DNA of 64,000 bases from Rhizobiales bacterium YIM 77505. Its GTDB lineage: Bacteria > Pseudomonadota > Alphaproteobacteria > Rhizobiales > Beijerinckiaceae. Position numbers and translations under genes: made by a program. The stretch is from assembly GCA_000745135.1 (NCBI GenBank), contig JQNH01000001.1, positions 4,015,501 through 4,079,500 of the forward strand, read 5' to 3'. Under the pieces are notes generated by a model. That model had not been told where the DNA came from. It saw only the letters and a program-made list of their open reading frames with translations, and ran no database searches. Below, piece after piece: positions 36,239 to 45,147 of this stretch (positions are counted from its first letter, which is position 1; each line of letters begins with the position of its first letter).

Positions 36239-37210
36239 TCAGCCTCGTTCGATGCGCGGATCCAGCGCCGTCTGCAGGATGTCCACGATCAGGTTGAGGA
36301 GGACGAAGAAAAGCGCGAGCACCAGGATCGTGCCTTGCAGGAGAGGCAGGTCACGCTGGAAGATGGCCGCGTTGAGCAAGAAGCCCGTTCCCGGCCAGGA
36401 GAACACGGTCTCGATCAGGATCGAGCCGCCGAGAAGGTAGCCGAGCTGCAAGCCCATCACGGCGAGCGCGGTCGGCGCCGCGTTCTTCACTACATGCCTG
36501 AAGATGCCGCGGTCGGTCAGCCCCTTGGCGCGCAGTCCGACCACGAATTCCTGGGCCAGGATCTCGGCGACCAGGGCGCGCACCGTCCGCGCGACGATGC
36601 CCATCGGGATCACCGACATGGTTACGGCCGGCAGGATCATGTGGCGCAGATGCGCCCAGTCCCAGGCCCAGTCGGTCGAGCCGCCCGGTCCGGCGCCGGT
36701 CGGCGGCAGCCAGCCAAGCTCCGCGGCAAAGATGATCACCAGCACCATGCCGAGCCAATAATGGGGAACGCTGACGCCGAAGACCGACAGGGCAGAGGCC
36801 AGCTTGTCGACAAAGCTGTCGCGGTAGTAGCCCGCCACGAAGCCGAAGAGCGCCCCGAAGAAGAAGCCAATGGCCGTCGCCAGCACGGCCAGGCGCAGCG
36901 TGTTGCCGACCGCCTTGAACACTTCGGCGGCCACCGGCCGGCCCGTGGCAATGGACGTGCCAAGATCCCCGTTCACGGCGCGCCACAGCCACCGGCCGAA
37001 CTGTTCGATATAAGGGCGGTCGAAGCCATAGACCGCAAGCAACATCTTCTGCAGGTCCGCTGAAGCGTCGGGCGGTAGCACCGAGACCAGAGGATCGCCG
37101 GGCGCGATATGCACGAGCGCGAAGCACACGATCGCGACCCCAAGCAGGATCGGGATCGTGTAGGTGATGCGGCGGGCGAGGATCGAGAGCATGGATGCGT
37201 TCGCGCTCAT
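36239..37210 (-). CDS. Peptide-type ABC importer permease (DppB class)
   Basis: 323 residues starting with a helix at ARRITYTIPILLGVAIVCFA, then the GDPL motif, the DppB hallmark YIEQFGRWLWRAVNGDLGTS and the loop EFVVGLRAKGLTDRGIFRH. It should follow its binding-protein gene directly, but an IS481-family element now lies between them. Confidence 0.95.
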   Translation of the reverse strand: MSANASMLSILARRITYTIPILLGVAIVCFALVHIAPGDPLVSVLPPDASADLQKMLLAVYGFDRPYIEQFGRWLWRAVNGDLGTSIATGRPVAAEVFKAVGNTLRLAVLATAIGFFFGALFGFVAGYYRDSFVDKLASALSVFGVSVPHYWLGMVLVIIFAAELGWLPPTGAGPGGSTDWAWDWAHLRHMILPAVTMSVIPMGIVARTVRALVAEILAQEFVVGLRAKGLTDRGIFRHVVKNAAPTALAVMGLQLGYLLGGSILIETVFSWPGTGFLLNAAIFQRDLPLLQGTILVLALFFVLLNLIVDILQTALDPRIERG

Positions 37211-37296
37211 GTCGTCCTGGACCGGAGATGGCCCGAGCTGGAGCAGGGAAAGGGCATCCGGACCCGCACGCGGTCGTGAGCCCCTCCCCGCCTAGA

Positions 37297-37332
37297 TGTC
37301 GAAGCTATGAAGGTTGTTCATCCGGGGCTGAG
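37297..37332 (+). repeat. Left inverted repeat of the IS481-family element
   Basis: Begins TGTCGAAGCTATGAAGGTTG. Compared with the complement of the right end it shares TGTCGAA, GTTGTTCA and CTGAGG, with mismatches between. Confidence 0.85.
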
Positions 37333-37381
37333 GTGTGAGGCTGGGGTTGCGAAGCCAACCAACCCCGACCGGAGCACCCGG

Positions 37382-38320
37382 ATGAACGTTCACCAGCATG
37401 CCCGCATGACGGTCCATGGTCGAGCCCTTCTCGTGTCGCGCATCCGCCAGGAGGGCTGGCGCGTGAGGGATGCGGCTGGCGCCGCCGGCGTCTCGGAGCG
37501 AACTGCCTACAAATGGCTGGCGCGCTTTCGGGCCGGCGGCGAGCGGATGCTTCACGACAGGAGCTCGGCGCCGGCCCGGCCGCGTCGTCGCCTGTCGCCC
37601 GAGACCCTCGCCGCCATCGAGCGGCTGCGCCGCCAGCGCCTCTCCGGCCCGGCGATCGCCCGCCAGCTCGGCCAGCCGCGCTCCACGGTCGGCGCCGTGC
37701 TGCGCCGCCTCGGGCTCGGGCGCCGCGCGGCCATTGAGCCCAAGCCCCCGGTTGTGCGTTACGAGCGGGAGCGGCCCGGCGAACTCATCCATCTCGACAC
37801 CAAGAAGCTTGGACGCATCGCCAGGCCAAGCCATCGCGTCACCGGCAACCGACGCGATCGGGTCGCCGGCACAGGGTGGGAGCACCTGCACGTCGCCGTG
37901 GATGACGCCTCGCGCCTCGCCTACACCGAGGTGCTGCCGAGCGAGCGCAAGGAGGACGCCGTGGCCTTCCTGTCCCGGGCGCTCGCCTTCTTCGCAGCCC
38001 ACGGCGTCCGCGTCGAGCGCGTCATGACCGACAACGGCTCGGCCTACAAAAGCTTCGCCTTCCGCAACCGCCTGGCCGAGGCAGGCCTGCGCCATATCCG
38101 CACCAAGCCCTACACGCCCAGGACCAACGGAAAAGCCGAACGCTTCATCCAGACCAGCCTCCGCGAGTGGGCCTACGCCCGAACCTACCAGACCTCTGCC
38201 GAGCGAGCCCACGCCATGCAGCCCTGGATCACCGCCTACAACTCCACCCGACCCCACTCAGCCCTCGGCGGAAAACCACCCCTCAGCCGCCTGAACAACG
38301 TGCTTGGATTCGACACCTAG
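37382..38320 (+). CDS. IS481-family transposase
   Basis: 312 residues from ATG 37382 (MNVHQHARMTVHGR). An N-terminal helix-turn-helix region (VRDAAGAAGVSERTAYKWLARF), then the RNase H-fold core with the acidic triad in HLDTKKLG, RVMTDNGSAY and NGKAERFIQ, ending ITAYNSTRPHSALGGKPPLSR. It appears intact. Its last codon and the TAG stop fall in the CCTAGA target duplication, so the host target supplies the stop. Confidence 0.93.
   Translation: MNVHQHARMTVHGRALLVSRIRQEGWRVRDAAGAAGVSERTAYKWLARFRAGGERMLHDRSSAPARPRRRLSPETLAAIERLRRQRLSGPAIARQLGQPRSTVGAVLRRLGLGRRAAIEPKPPVVRYERERPGELIHLDTKKLGRIARPSHRVTGNRRDRVAGTGWEHLHVAVDDASRLAYTEVLPSERKEDAVAFLSRALAFFAAHGVRVERVMTDNGSAYKSFAFRNRLAEAGLRHIRTKPYTPRTNGKAERFIQTSLREWAYARTYQTSAERAHAMQPWITAYNSTRPHSALGGKPPLSRLNNVLGFDT
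38281..38315 (-). repeat. Right inverted repeat of the IS481-family element
   Basis: Read on the minus strand it begins TGTCGAATCCAAGCACGTTG and continues to CTGAGG. It overlaps the 3' end of the transposase gene. Confidence 0.85.
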
Positions 38321-38357
38321 ACCTCCCTCCGGCTATCCGGGGATGACACCGACAGTG

Positions 38358-40007
38358 CTACTCCATTGACATGGTGGCGATGTCGATGAACCAGCTCTGC
38401 GGCTGCACCACGCCCTTCACCTTCGGCGACATGGCCCGCGGGCCGACGTCATGCGCCACCCAGACGAAGGGCGCTTCCTCGACGATGCGGGCATGGAGCC
38501 TGGCGAGCGCCGCATCGCGCGCCTTGGCGTCGAAGGCGGTGCGGGCATCGGCGATCAGCTTGTCGAACTCCTCATTGCCGAAATAGCCCCAGTTGTTCGA
38601 CACCGGCGGGAAGGTCTTCGTGGACGTGAAGCGCACCATGCCGAAGAACGGGTCCATGGCGGCGAAGGTCACGTTGATGGCATTGGCGCCCCGAGCGGAA
38701 GCATCCTTCGCCCCATGCCGCCAGTTGGTGAAGAGGGTGTTCCACTCGATCACATCCAGCTCGACGTCGAAGAAGCATTCCTTCAGCGCCTGCTGGAGGT
38801 ATTCGTTCATCGGGATCGGCTGCATCTGGCCGGACCCTGAAGCCGATGTCTGGACCTTCACCTTCACTGGCTTCGCGGCGGAATAGCCGGCCTCCTGCAT
38901 CAGCTTCTTTGCAGTGGCCGGATCGTACTTGATCTGGAACTTGGGATCGCCATGCCAGGGATGGCCCTTCTCATAGGTGCCGTACGCCTCGGCCATCATG
39001 CCGCCGAGGAGCTCCTTCAGCTCCGTGCGGTTGATGCACAAATTGGCCGCGTGGCGAACCCGCCGGTCGAGCCAGGGCGAGCCTTCCACGAAAGAGAGCT
39101 GCCAGGGCCAGACATGCGGCTGCTCGTTCTGGTAGATGACGAAGCCTCGGCTCTTGATCTGCGGCACCGCGTCCGGGGCGGGCGCCTCGATCCAGTCGAC
39201 TTGGCCGGACAAGAGGGCCGCCGTGCGGGCGTTCGCCTCGGGCAGCGGCAGGAGAACGACCCGATCGATCCTGGGGCGGCGCTTTTCGTCCCAGTAGTCC
39301 GGGTTCTTGGCGAGCTCGAGCCGCTCGCGCGGGACGAAGCGCGTGACCCGGAACGGGCCGGAGCCCGAGGGATCGGCGGCAAAGGCCGCCCAGGCCTGCT
39401 TCGCGCGTTCGGCCGGATCGGTCACCGACGCCGGCACCGCCTTGAGTTTCGCCTCCCAATGAGTCGGCGAGGCGATGAACAGGTTCGTCAGGTTGATGGG
39501 CAGGAACGCGTCTGGCTCGGAGGTGGTGAGCTCGACCGTCATGTCGTCGATCTTGCGCGCCGACCGCAAGGTGGGCATGCGCGACGCCGTGACGCCGACT
39601 TGGCTCGCATCGAAATGCGGCGCGGTCTTGTCCAAGACCTTCTGCACGTTCCAGACGACGGCGTCGGCATTAAGGGGCGAGCCATCATGGAACTTCACGC
39701 CAGCTCTCAGCTTGAAGATCCACTTGGTCTTGTCCGCGTCGTCGGCTTTCCACTCCGTCGCGACGCCCGGAATGACGACCGAAGGCTCCTTCTCCTTGGA
39801 CAGGTCCCACTGGGTAAGGCTGTCATAGATCGGAATGCCGGTGAAGCGGTTGCCCTCGAAGCCCTGGTCCGGCTGGCCGAGCGTACGCGGGATATCCGCG
39901 GCCGTCATGCCGATCCGCAGCACCTTCTCCTGGGCAAGCGCCAGAGGAGCGCCGAACCCGGCCGCGAGAAGGCCGGCGACGAGCGCCGTGCGACGAAATC
40001 CTGTCAT
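38358..40007 (-). CDS. Peptide/solute-binding protein of ABC importer (SBP family 5)
   Basis: 549 residues from ATG 40007, with AGGGGAACAGGG upstream. A signal peptide (ALVAGLLAAGFGAPLALAQ) is followed by family 5 features: LTQWDLSKEKEPSVVPG-like start region, FKLRAGVKFHDGSPLNADAVV, and a C-terminal lobe (IVEEAPFVWVAHDVGPRAMS). Transcription runs towards the IS481 element and the permease genes; the binding protein would normally be the most abundant product. Confidence 0.93.
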   Translation of the reverse strand: MTGFRRTALVAGLLAAGFGAPLALAQEKVLRIGMTAADIPRTLGQPDQGFEGNRFTGIPIYDSLTQWDLSKEKEPSVVIPGVATEWKADDADKTKWIFKLRAGVKFHDGSPLNADAVVWNVQKVLDKTAPHFDASQVGVTASRMPTLRSARKIDDMTVELTTSEPDAFLPINLTNLFIASPTHWEAKLKAVPASVTDPAERAKQAWAAFAADPSGSGPFRVTRFVPRERLELAKNPDYWDEKRRPRIDRVVLLPLPEANARTAALLSGQVDWIEAPAPDAVPQIKSRGFVIYQNEQPHVWPWQLSFVEGSPWLDRRVRHAANLCINRTELKELLGGMMAEAYGTYEKGHPWHGDPKFQIKYDPATAKKLMQEAGYSAAKPVKVKVQTSASGSGQMQPIPMNEYLQQALKECFFDVELDVIEWNTLFTNWRHGAKDASARGANAINVTFAAMDPFFGMVRFTSTKTFPPVSNNWGYFGNEEFDKLIADARTAFDAKARDAALARLHARIVEEAPFVWVAHDVGPRAMSPKVKGVVQPQSWFIDIATMSME

Positions 40008-40306
40008 CCCTGTTCCCCTGTTCAAATCGCTGTCTCGGCGCAGCAAGCCACATGCCATCCCTCCGCGGGGCGGGCGTCAAGACCCGCCCGGCGATTCTTG
40101 CCTAAGTTTTCGGCAACAGCCTTCCACAGGGCGGGGACAGCGATTGCCGCCCTGCGCGCCTGTGCTACCGTTCCCTTTCAGGGTTGGCGTCTCATCGGGG
40201 ACGGGCGCATCCAGGGTGGATGCGAGGGCGGTGATCGAAGCGGCGTCGGTGTTTCTGGCTTCGGGCTCTTCGCTTCCCGAGGCCCGAACCACAACAGGAG
40301 CGGAGA
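40008..40306. other. Divergent control region, no gene
   Basis: 299 bp between two divergent importer operons. It includes a GC hairpin (GGGCGGGCGTC/GACCCGCCC near 40067-40090). No reliable promoter boxes could be assigned. Confidence 0.35.
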
Positions 40307-41521
40307 ATGGCTGAGCAGAGGGTATCCCGTCGCGCAATTCTCGGCGGGCTGGCAGCGGGCATCGCCGCCCCGCACATTGCGCGGGCGCAGGGGCAGGGTC
40401 CGATCAAAATCGGAGAGCTCAACTCCTACACCCGATTGGCGGCCTTCTGCATTCCTTACCGCAACGCCATGCTGCTTGCCCTCGACGAGATCAACGGCAA
40501 GGGCGGCGTGCTCGGGCGCAAGCTGGAATTCGTCATCCGCGACGATGGGGGCACGACCGGGGACGCCACGCGGGTGGCGGAGGAGCTCGTCACCCGCGAG
40601 AATGTTTCGATGCTGGCGGGGACCTTCCTGTCCAATGTCGGCTTGGCGGTCGCCGACTATGCCAATCAACGCAAGATGCTGTTCCTCGCGTCCGAGCCTC
40701 TCTCCGACGCGATCACCATGGCACAGGGCAATCGCTACACTTTCCGGGTCCGGCCCTCGACCTACATGCAGACGCGGATGCTTGTGGAGGCGGTCAAGGA
40801 CAAGCCTGTCCATCGCTGGGCGATCGTCTGCCCGAACTACGAGTATGGGCAGTCCGCGGCGGCGAACTTCAAGCGCCTCATCAAAGAGGTGAATCCCAAG
40901 GCGGAGATCGTCGCCGAGCAGTATCCGGCGCTCGGCCGCGTGGATGCCGGCGCGACGGTCAATGCTCTTGCCCAAGCGCGGCCGGAGGGCATCTTCAATG
41001 CGCTTTTCGGCCCCGACCTGCCTCCCTTCGTCCGTGAAGGCAACACGCGGGGCTTGTTCGAGGGCAAGACCGTAGCGAGCCTCCTCACCGGCGAGCCGGA
41101 ATATCTCCTCACCTTGGGCGAGGAGACGCCGGAGGGTTGGATCGTCACCGGCTATCCTTGGGACCAGATCGAGCTGCCCCAGCACAAGGCGTTCGTCCAG
41201 GCCTACCGGGCCCGGTTCAACGACACGCCCCGGCTTGGCTCCCTTCTCGGCTACATCGTCGTCTACATGGTGCGCGACCTGATCGCGAAGACAGGCAGTC
41301 TCGATACCGAGAAGATGATCGCAACCTTCGAGGACATGGCGTTCGACACCATCATCGGCCCCGTGACGATGCGCGGCATCGACCACCAATCGACTCACGG
41401 CGCCTGGGTCGGCGAGACGACCCTCAAAGGCCGGCAGGGCGCCATGAAGAACTGGCGCTATGTGGACGGCGCGACGGTCATGTTCCCAGAAGCCGAGGTG
41501 AGAGCGGTGCGGAAGGCGTGA
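40307..41521 (+). CDS. Branched-chain amino acid-type ABC binding protein
   Basis: 404 residues. A twin-arginine-like leader SRRAILGGLAAGIAAPHIARA; then IKIGELNSYTRLAAF, AMLLALDEINGKGGVLGRKLE and DDGGTTGDATRVAEELV, typical of LivJ/LivK-type type I binding proteins. Two lobes with the hinge region WAIVCPNYEYGQSAA. GGAGCGGAG precedes the ATG. First gene of the livJ-HM-G-F-type operon; the ligand may be an amino acid, amide or aromatic acid. Confidence 0.92.
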   Translation: MAEQRVSRRAILGGLAAGIAAPHIARAQGQGPIKIGELNSYTRLAAFCIPYRNAMLLALDEINGKGGVLGRKLEFVIRDDGGTTGDATRVAEELVTRENVSMLAGTFLSNVGLAVADYANQRKMLFLASEPLSDAITMAQGNRYTFRVRPSTYMQTRMLVEAVKDKPVHRWAIVCPNYEYGQSAAANFKRLIKEVNPKAEIVAEQYPALGRVDAGATVNALAQARPEGIFNALFGPDLPPFVREGNTRGLFEGKTVASLLTGEPEYLLTLGEETPEGWIVTGYPWDQIELPQHKAFVQAYRARFNDTPRLGSLLGYIVVYMVRDLIAKTGSLDTEKMIATFEDMAFDTIIGPVTMRGIDHQSTHGAWVGETTLKGRQGAMKNWRYVDGATVMFPEAEVRAVRKA

Positions 41522-41605
41522 GAGGCGTCCCGATCCAGACCGTCACGGCCGGGCTCGCCCCGGTCGTCCTCGTATCCGAGGCCGCAGCCGCGCCAAGGCG
41601 CCAAG

Positions 41606-41624
41606 GCCCGGTTCGAAGCCGGGC
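41606..41624 (+). terminator. Stem-loop between binding protein and permease genes
   Basis: GCCCGG and CCGGGC enclose a 7-nt loop TTCGAAG. It sits in the 123-bp gap before the permease gene and may hold back read-through or protect the binding-protein mRNA. No T-tract. Confidence 0.4.
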
Positions 41625-41644
41625 GTGACGCGGTGCAGGTGCTC

Positions 41645-43636
41645 ATGGACCTCTCCTTCGTCGTCATCCAGATCCTCACCGGGCTCGCCAGCGCCTCGTC
41701 GCTGTTCATCATCGCGAGCGGCCTGACACTCGTCTTCGGCGTCACCCGCATCGTGAACTTCGCCCACGGCTCGCTCTACATGCTGGGGGCCTATTTCGCG
41801 GCGACGATCATCTCGCGCCTCCTCGATCTCCATTACGGTCCGGTGAGCTTCTGGTGCGGCGTCCTCCTCGCCGCCTTGGGCGTGGGTGCGCTCGGCGTCG
41901 TCATGGAGGTCGTGCTGTTGCGGCGCATCTATCGCGCCCCGGAGCTGTTCCAGTTGCTCGCCACCTTCGGCGTCGTCCTCATCGTGCAGGACGTGGTGCT
42001 GAAGGTCTTCGGTCCTCAGGACATCCTCGGCCCCAGAGCGCCCGGCCTGCGCGCTCCCGTGGAAATCCTCGGGCGGCGCTTCCCGTCCTATGAACTCGTG
42101 ATGATCGCGGCTGGGCCCACGGTGCTCGGGCTGCTCTGGCTCCTGTTGCGGAAGACACGTTTTGGCGTACTGGTTCGAGCAGCGACCCAGGACCGGGAAA
42201 TGGTCGGCGCGCTCGGTGTGAACCAGCGCCTTCTCTTCACCGGGACCTTGTTCCTCGGCGCGTTCCTCGCCGGGCTGGGCGGGGCGCTGCAGATCCCGAA
42301 GTCGCCGGCGACGCCGCGCATGGATCTCGACATCATCGCCGAGGCCTTCGTCGTCACCGTCATCGGCGGCATGGGGAGCATTCCCGGCGCTTTCCTTGCG
42401 GCCATCATGATCGGCCAGCTCCAGGCCTTCGGCATCCTGATCTTTCCCAAGGTCACCCTGGTGCTCGTCTTCCTCCTCATGGCGCTCGTGCTGGTGGTGC
42501 GTCCTTATGGGCTTCTGGGCCGTCCTGAGGGGCCAGCCCCCGCGCACGCGGCTGCGTTCAATGGCGCGCCTCGGCCCTGGGGGCCGACCGAACGCAGGAT
42601 CGCCCTGGGCACGGTAGCTGCGCTCGCTCTCCTGCCTCTTGCGGGCGATGCCTATCTCCTCAAGGTCGCGACCGAGATTTTGATCCTCGGTCTCCTCGCC
42701 TTCTCTCTCCATTTTCTGGTTGGCACGGGCGGTCTCGTGAGCTTCGGCCATGCCGCTTATTTCGGTCTTGGAGCCTACGGGGCGGCGCTCGCCTGCAAGC
42801 ACCTCAGCCTGCCGATGGAGCTGGCCCTGCCGCTCGCGCCCATCGCCGCAGCGCTCGGCGCTGCAGTTGTCGGGTTCTTCGTGGTGCGATTGTCAGGAAT
42901 CTATCTTGCCATGCTCACCCTCGCCGCCGCGCAGATCCTCTATGCGGTGGCATTCCAGTGGGTGGAAGTGACCGGAGGCGACAATGGGCTTGTCGGCATA
43001 TGGCCCTCATCCTGGGCATCCGATCGGACGATCTATTACTATCTGACGCTGGCCTTCAGCGTGGCGGCCATCGCTGCCTTGCGGCATGCCATTTATGCTC
43101 CATTCGGCTACAGCCTGCGGGCGACCCGCGATTCGGAGCTGCGGGCGGATGCCATCGGCATCGACGTGCGCCAGCAGCGCTGGCTAAGCTTTATTCTTGC
43201 CGGATCAGCGGCCGGGCTCGCGGGCGGGCTCTACGTGTTCCTGAAGGGCTCCATCGACCCTTCCGCGCTCGGCATTCCGGTGTCCGTCGATGCGCTCACC
43301 ATGCTGCTCCTTGGCGGGTTGCAGACGGTCATGGGGCCGGTGGTCGGTGCCGCAGTGCTGCATGGCCTCAAGGACCAGATCATGCCGCTGACGGATCTGT
43401 GGCGGCTGTTCTTGGGCTGCAGCATCATCGTTCTGGTGCTCCTGTTCCCGAACGGGCTCGTGGGCGCATACGAGGCCCTTCGCCTTTCCTCTACCGCGAC
43501 GAAGGGGGCGGCGAGCGCCCGCAGGCGCGAGCCGGACGGCGCACAATCGCGCCCTCGTGCTCCCCTCGAGGCGCTCGCCCGATCGCGAGCATCTGGGGCG
43601 GGAGGCGAGACTTCGAAAGCGGACGAGACGGTATGA
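41645..43636 (+). CDS. Fused LivH-LivM branched-chain amino acid-type ABC permease
   Basis: 663 residues. The first half (to about 300) is LivH-like: GLTLVFGVTRIVNFAHGSLYMLG and EAFVVTVIGGMGSIPGAFLAA. After a Pro/Ala-rich linker (GRPEGPAPAHAAAFNGAPRP) the second half is LivM-like: LVGTGGLVSFGHAAYFGLGAY and DSELRADAIGIDVRQQRWLSF. A Ser/Arg/Ala-rich tail follows. Two normally separate subunits are one chain, fixing their 1:1 ratio. ATG 41645; GTG 41633 also possible. Confidence 0.95.
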   Translation: MDLSFVVIQILTGLASASSLFIIASGLTLVFGVTRIVNFAHGSLYMLGAYFAATIISRLLDLHYGPVSFWCGVLLAALGVGALGVVMEVVLLRRIYRAPELFQLLATFGVVLIVQDVVLKVFGPQDILGPRAPGLRAPVEILGRRFPSYELVMIAAGPTVLGLLWLLLRKTRFGVLVRAATQDREMVGALGVNQRLLFTGTLFLGAFLAGLGGALQIPKSPATPRMDLDIIAEAFVVTVIGGMGSIPGAFLAAIMIGQLQAFGILIFPKVTLVLVFLLMALVLVVRPYGLLGRPEGPAPAHAAAFNGAPRPWGPTERRIALGTVAALALLPLAGDAYLLKVATEILILGLLAFSLHFLVGTGGLVSFGHAAYFGLGAYGAALACKHLSLPMELALPLAPIAAALGAAVVGFFVVRLSGIYLAMLTLAAAQILYAVAFQWVEVTGGDNGLVGIWPSSWASDRTIYYYLTLAFSVAAIAALRHAIYAPFGYSLRATRDSELRADAIGIDVRQQRWLSFILAGSAAGLAGGLYVFLKGSIDPSALGIPVSVDALTMLLLGGLQTVMGPVVGAAVLHGLKDQIMPLTDLWRLFLGCSIIVLVLLFPNGLVGAYEALRLSSTATKGAASARRREPDGAQSRPRAPLEALARSRASGAGGETSKADETV

Positions 43637-44412
43637 GCCTGCTCGACGTCCACGGCCTGACCAAGGCCTTCGGTGGCGTGGTCGCCGCGCGCGACGTGAC
43701 CTTCTCCGTCGCGCCGGGAGAACTCGTAGCGCTGATCGGCCCGAACGGGGCCGGCAAGACCACGACCTTCAATATGGTCGGCGGGCAGCTCGCGCCGGAC
43801 AAGGGCGAGGTGCGTCTTGCAGGAGAAGACGTGACGCACTTGCCGCCGCGGGAGAAGTTCCGGCGCGGCGTTGGACGAACCTTCCAGATTGCGCAGACCT
43901 TCCTTTCCATGACCGCCGCCGAGAACGTGCAGATGGCGCTCATGAGCCGTCACGGCGAGGCGCGAGCGCTGCGCCCTCCCGCGGGACGGCGACACCGGGA
44001 GGAGGCGCTCGCTGCGCTTGAGCGCGTGGGTATGGCCGGCACCGCCGACCAGCCCTGCGCTATGCTCGCCTATGGCGACGTGAAGCGCGTCGAACTCGCG
44101 ATCGCGCTCGCAGGAGAGCCGAAACTCCTGCTCATGGACGAGCCGACCGCTGGCATGGCCCCGCGCGAGCGCGCCGCGCTCATGACGCTCGCCGCCACGA
44201 TTGCCCGCGAGCGCAACATCGGCGTGCTCTTCACCGAGCATGACATGGGCGCCGTGTTCGGCCATGCCGATCGCATCCTGGTTCTGGTGCGCGGCGAGGT
44301 CATCACGAGCGGCCGTCCGGACGAGGTCCGCGCCGATCCGCGCGTGCGTGAAGCTTATCTCGGCGAGACGGGTGCAGCAGTCGCGATGCGCGCGACTCAA
44401 AAGAGAGCCTGA
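43633..44412 (+). CDS. Branched-chain amino acid-type ABC ATPase (LivG class)
   Basis: 259 residues. Walker A GPNGAGKTTTFNMV, a conserved GRTFQIAQTFLSMTAAENV, signature LAYGDVKRVELAIAL, Walker B LLLMDEPTAGMAP and FTEHDM. The signature is LAYGD, the variant usual in LivG. Its ATG overlaps the permease stop by 4 bp. Confidence 0.96.
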   Translation: MSLLDVHGLTKAFGGVVAARDVTFSVAPGELVALIGPNGAGKTTTFNMVGGQLAPDKGEVRLAGEDVTHLPPREKFRRGVGRTFQIAQTFLSMTAAENVQMALMSRHGEARALRPPAGRRHREEALAALERVGMAGTADQPCAMLAYGDVKRVELAIALAGEPKLLLMDEPTAGMAPRERAALMTLAATIARERNIGVLFTEHDMGAVFGHADRILVLVRGEVITSGRPDEVRADPRVREAYLGETGAAVAMRATQKRA

Positions 44413-44413
44413 A

Positions 44414-45127
44414 ATGACGGCTCCTCTTCTCGCCGTCGAGGGTCTCTCCGCCTATTACGGCAGCGCCCAGGTTCTCTTCGACGTTTCGCTCGCACTGGTC
44501 CCTGGGGAGGTGCTGGCGCTGATGGGCCGCAACGGCGCCGGCAAGTCCACGACGCTCAAGGCCATCATGGGGCTGATCGCGGCGCGCGCTCATCGCCTGG
44601 AGTTCCGGGGGCGCTCCATTCTCGATCTGCCGAGCTATCGCATCGCTAGGCTCGGTCTAGGCTACGTACCCGAGGAGCGGCGCATCTTCACGGACCTCAC
44701 CGTCTTCGAGAATCTGGAGGTCGGGCGTCAGCCCCCCCGCTCGGGGCGAACGCCCTGGACGCCGGAGCGGCTCTTCTCCATCTTCCCGAACCTTGCCGAG
44801 ATGAGTGGCCGGCGGGCAAGCGAGATGTCGGGTGGTGAGCAGCAGATGCTCACCATTGCCCGTACCCTCATGGGCAATCCAGACGCGGTGCTGCTCGACG
44901 AGCCATCGGAGGGATTGGCGCCCGTGATCGTCGAGCTCATGACGAAGGCGGTGCTTGCTATGAAGAGCGAGGGGATCGCGGTCCTCCTTTCAGAGCAGAA
45001 CCTGTCCTTTGCCGCGGCTGTCAGCGACCGCGCGATGATCATCGAGCGTGGGCAGATCCGTTACGAAGGCAGCTTTGCCGAGCTTGCGGAGAGCCAGGAG
45101 GCGCGCGAAGCCTATCTGGAGGTCTGA
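44414..45127 (+). CDS. Branched-chain amino acid-type ABC ATPase (LivF class)
   Basis: 237 residues. Starts with YYGSAQVLFDVSLAL; Walker A GRNGAGKSTTLKAIMG, GLGYVPEERRIFTDLTVFEN, signature MSGGEQQMLTIAR, Walker B VLLDEPSEGLAP and LSEQN. One base after the LivG stop. Last gene of the operon; it converges on the sulfonate island. Confidence 0.96.
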   Translation: MTAPLLAVEGLSAYYGSAQVLFDVSLALVPGEVLALMGRNGAGKSTTLKAIMGLIAARAHRLEFRGRSILDLPSYRIARLGLGYVPEERRIFTDLTVFENLEVGRQPPRSGRTPWTPERLFSIFPNLAEMSGRRASEMSGGEQQMLTIARTLMGNPDAVLLDEPSEGLAPVIVELMTKAVLAMKSEGIAVLLSEQNLSFAAAVSDRAMIIERGQIRYEGSFAELAESQEAREAYLEV

Positions 45128-45147
45128 GGCTCTTTGGGACAACCGGC

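Larger units (their letters stand above)
37297..38315 (+). mobile_element. IS481-family insertion sequence
   Basis: About 1.02 kb. Ends are imperfect inverted repeats that start TGTCGAA on both sides, as IS481 elements do. Both sides are flanked by CCTAGA (37291-37296 and 38316-38321), matching the NCTAGN target duplication known for this family. It carries one transposase gene. It interrupts the DNA between the binding-protein and permease genes of the peptide-type importer without breaking either frame. Confidence 0.9.

Noticed and set aside
41606-41624. T-arm-like hairpin (GCCCGG TTCGAAG CCGGGC) suggesting a tRNA or tRNA fragment
   Set aside because: No anticodon or acceptor stems can be drawn around it, the stem is 6 bp, and the loop lacks the usual pyrimidine; treated as an intra-operon stem-loop.
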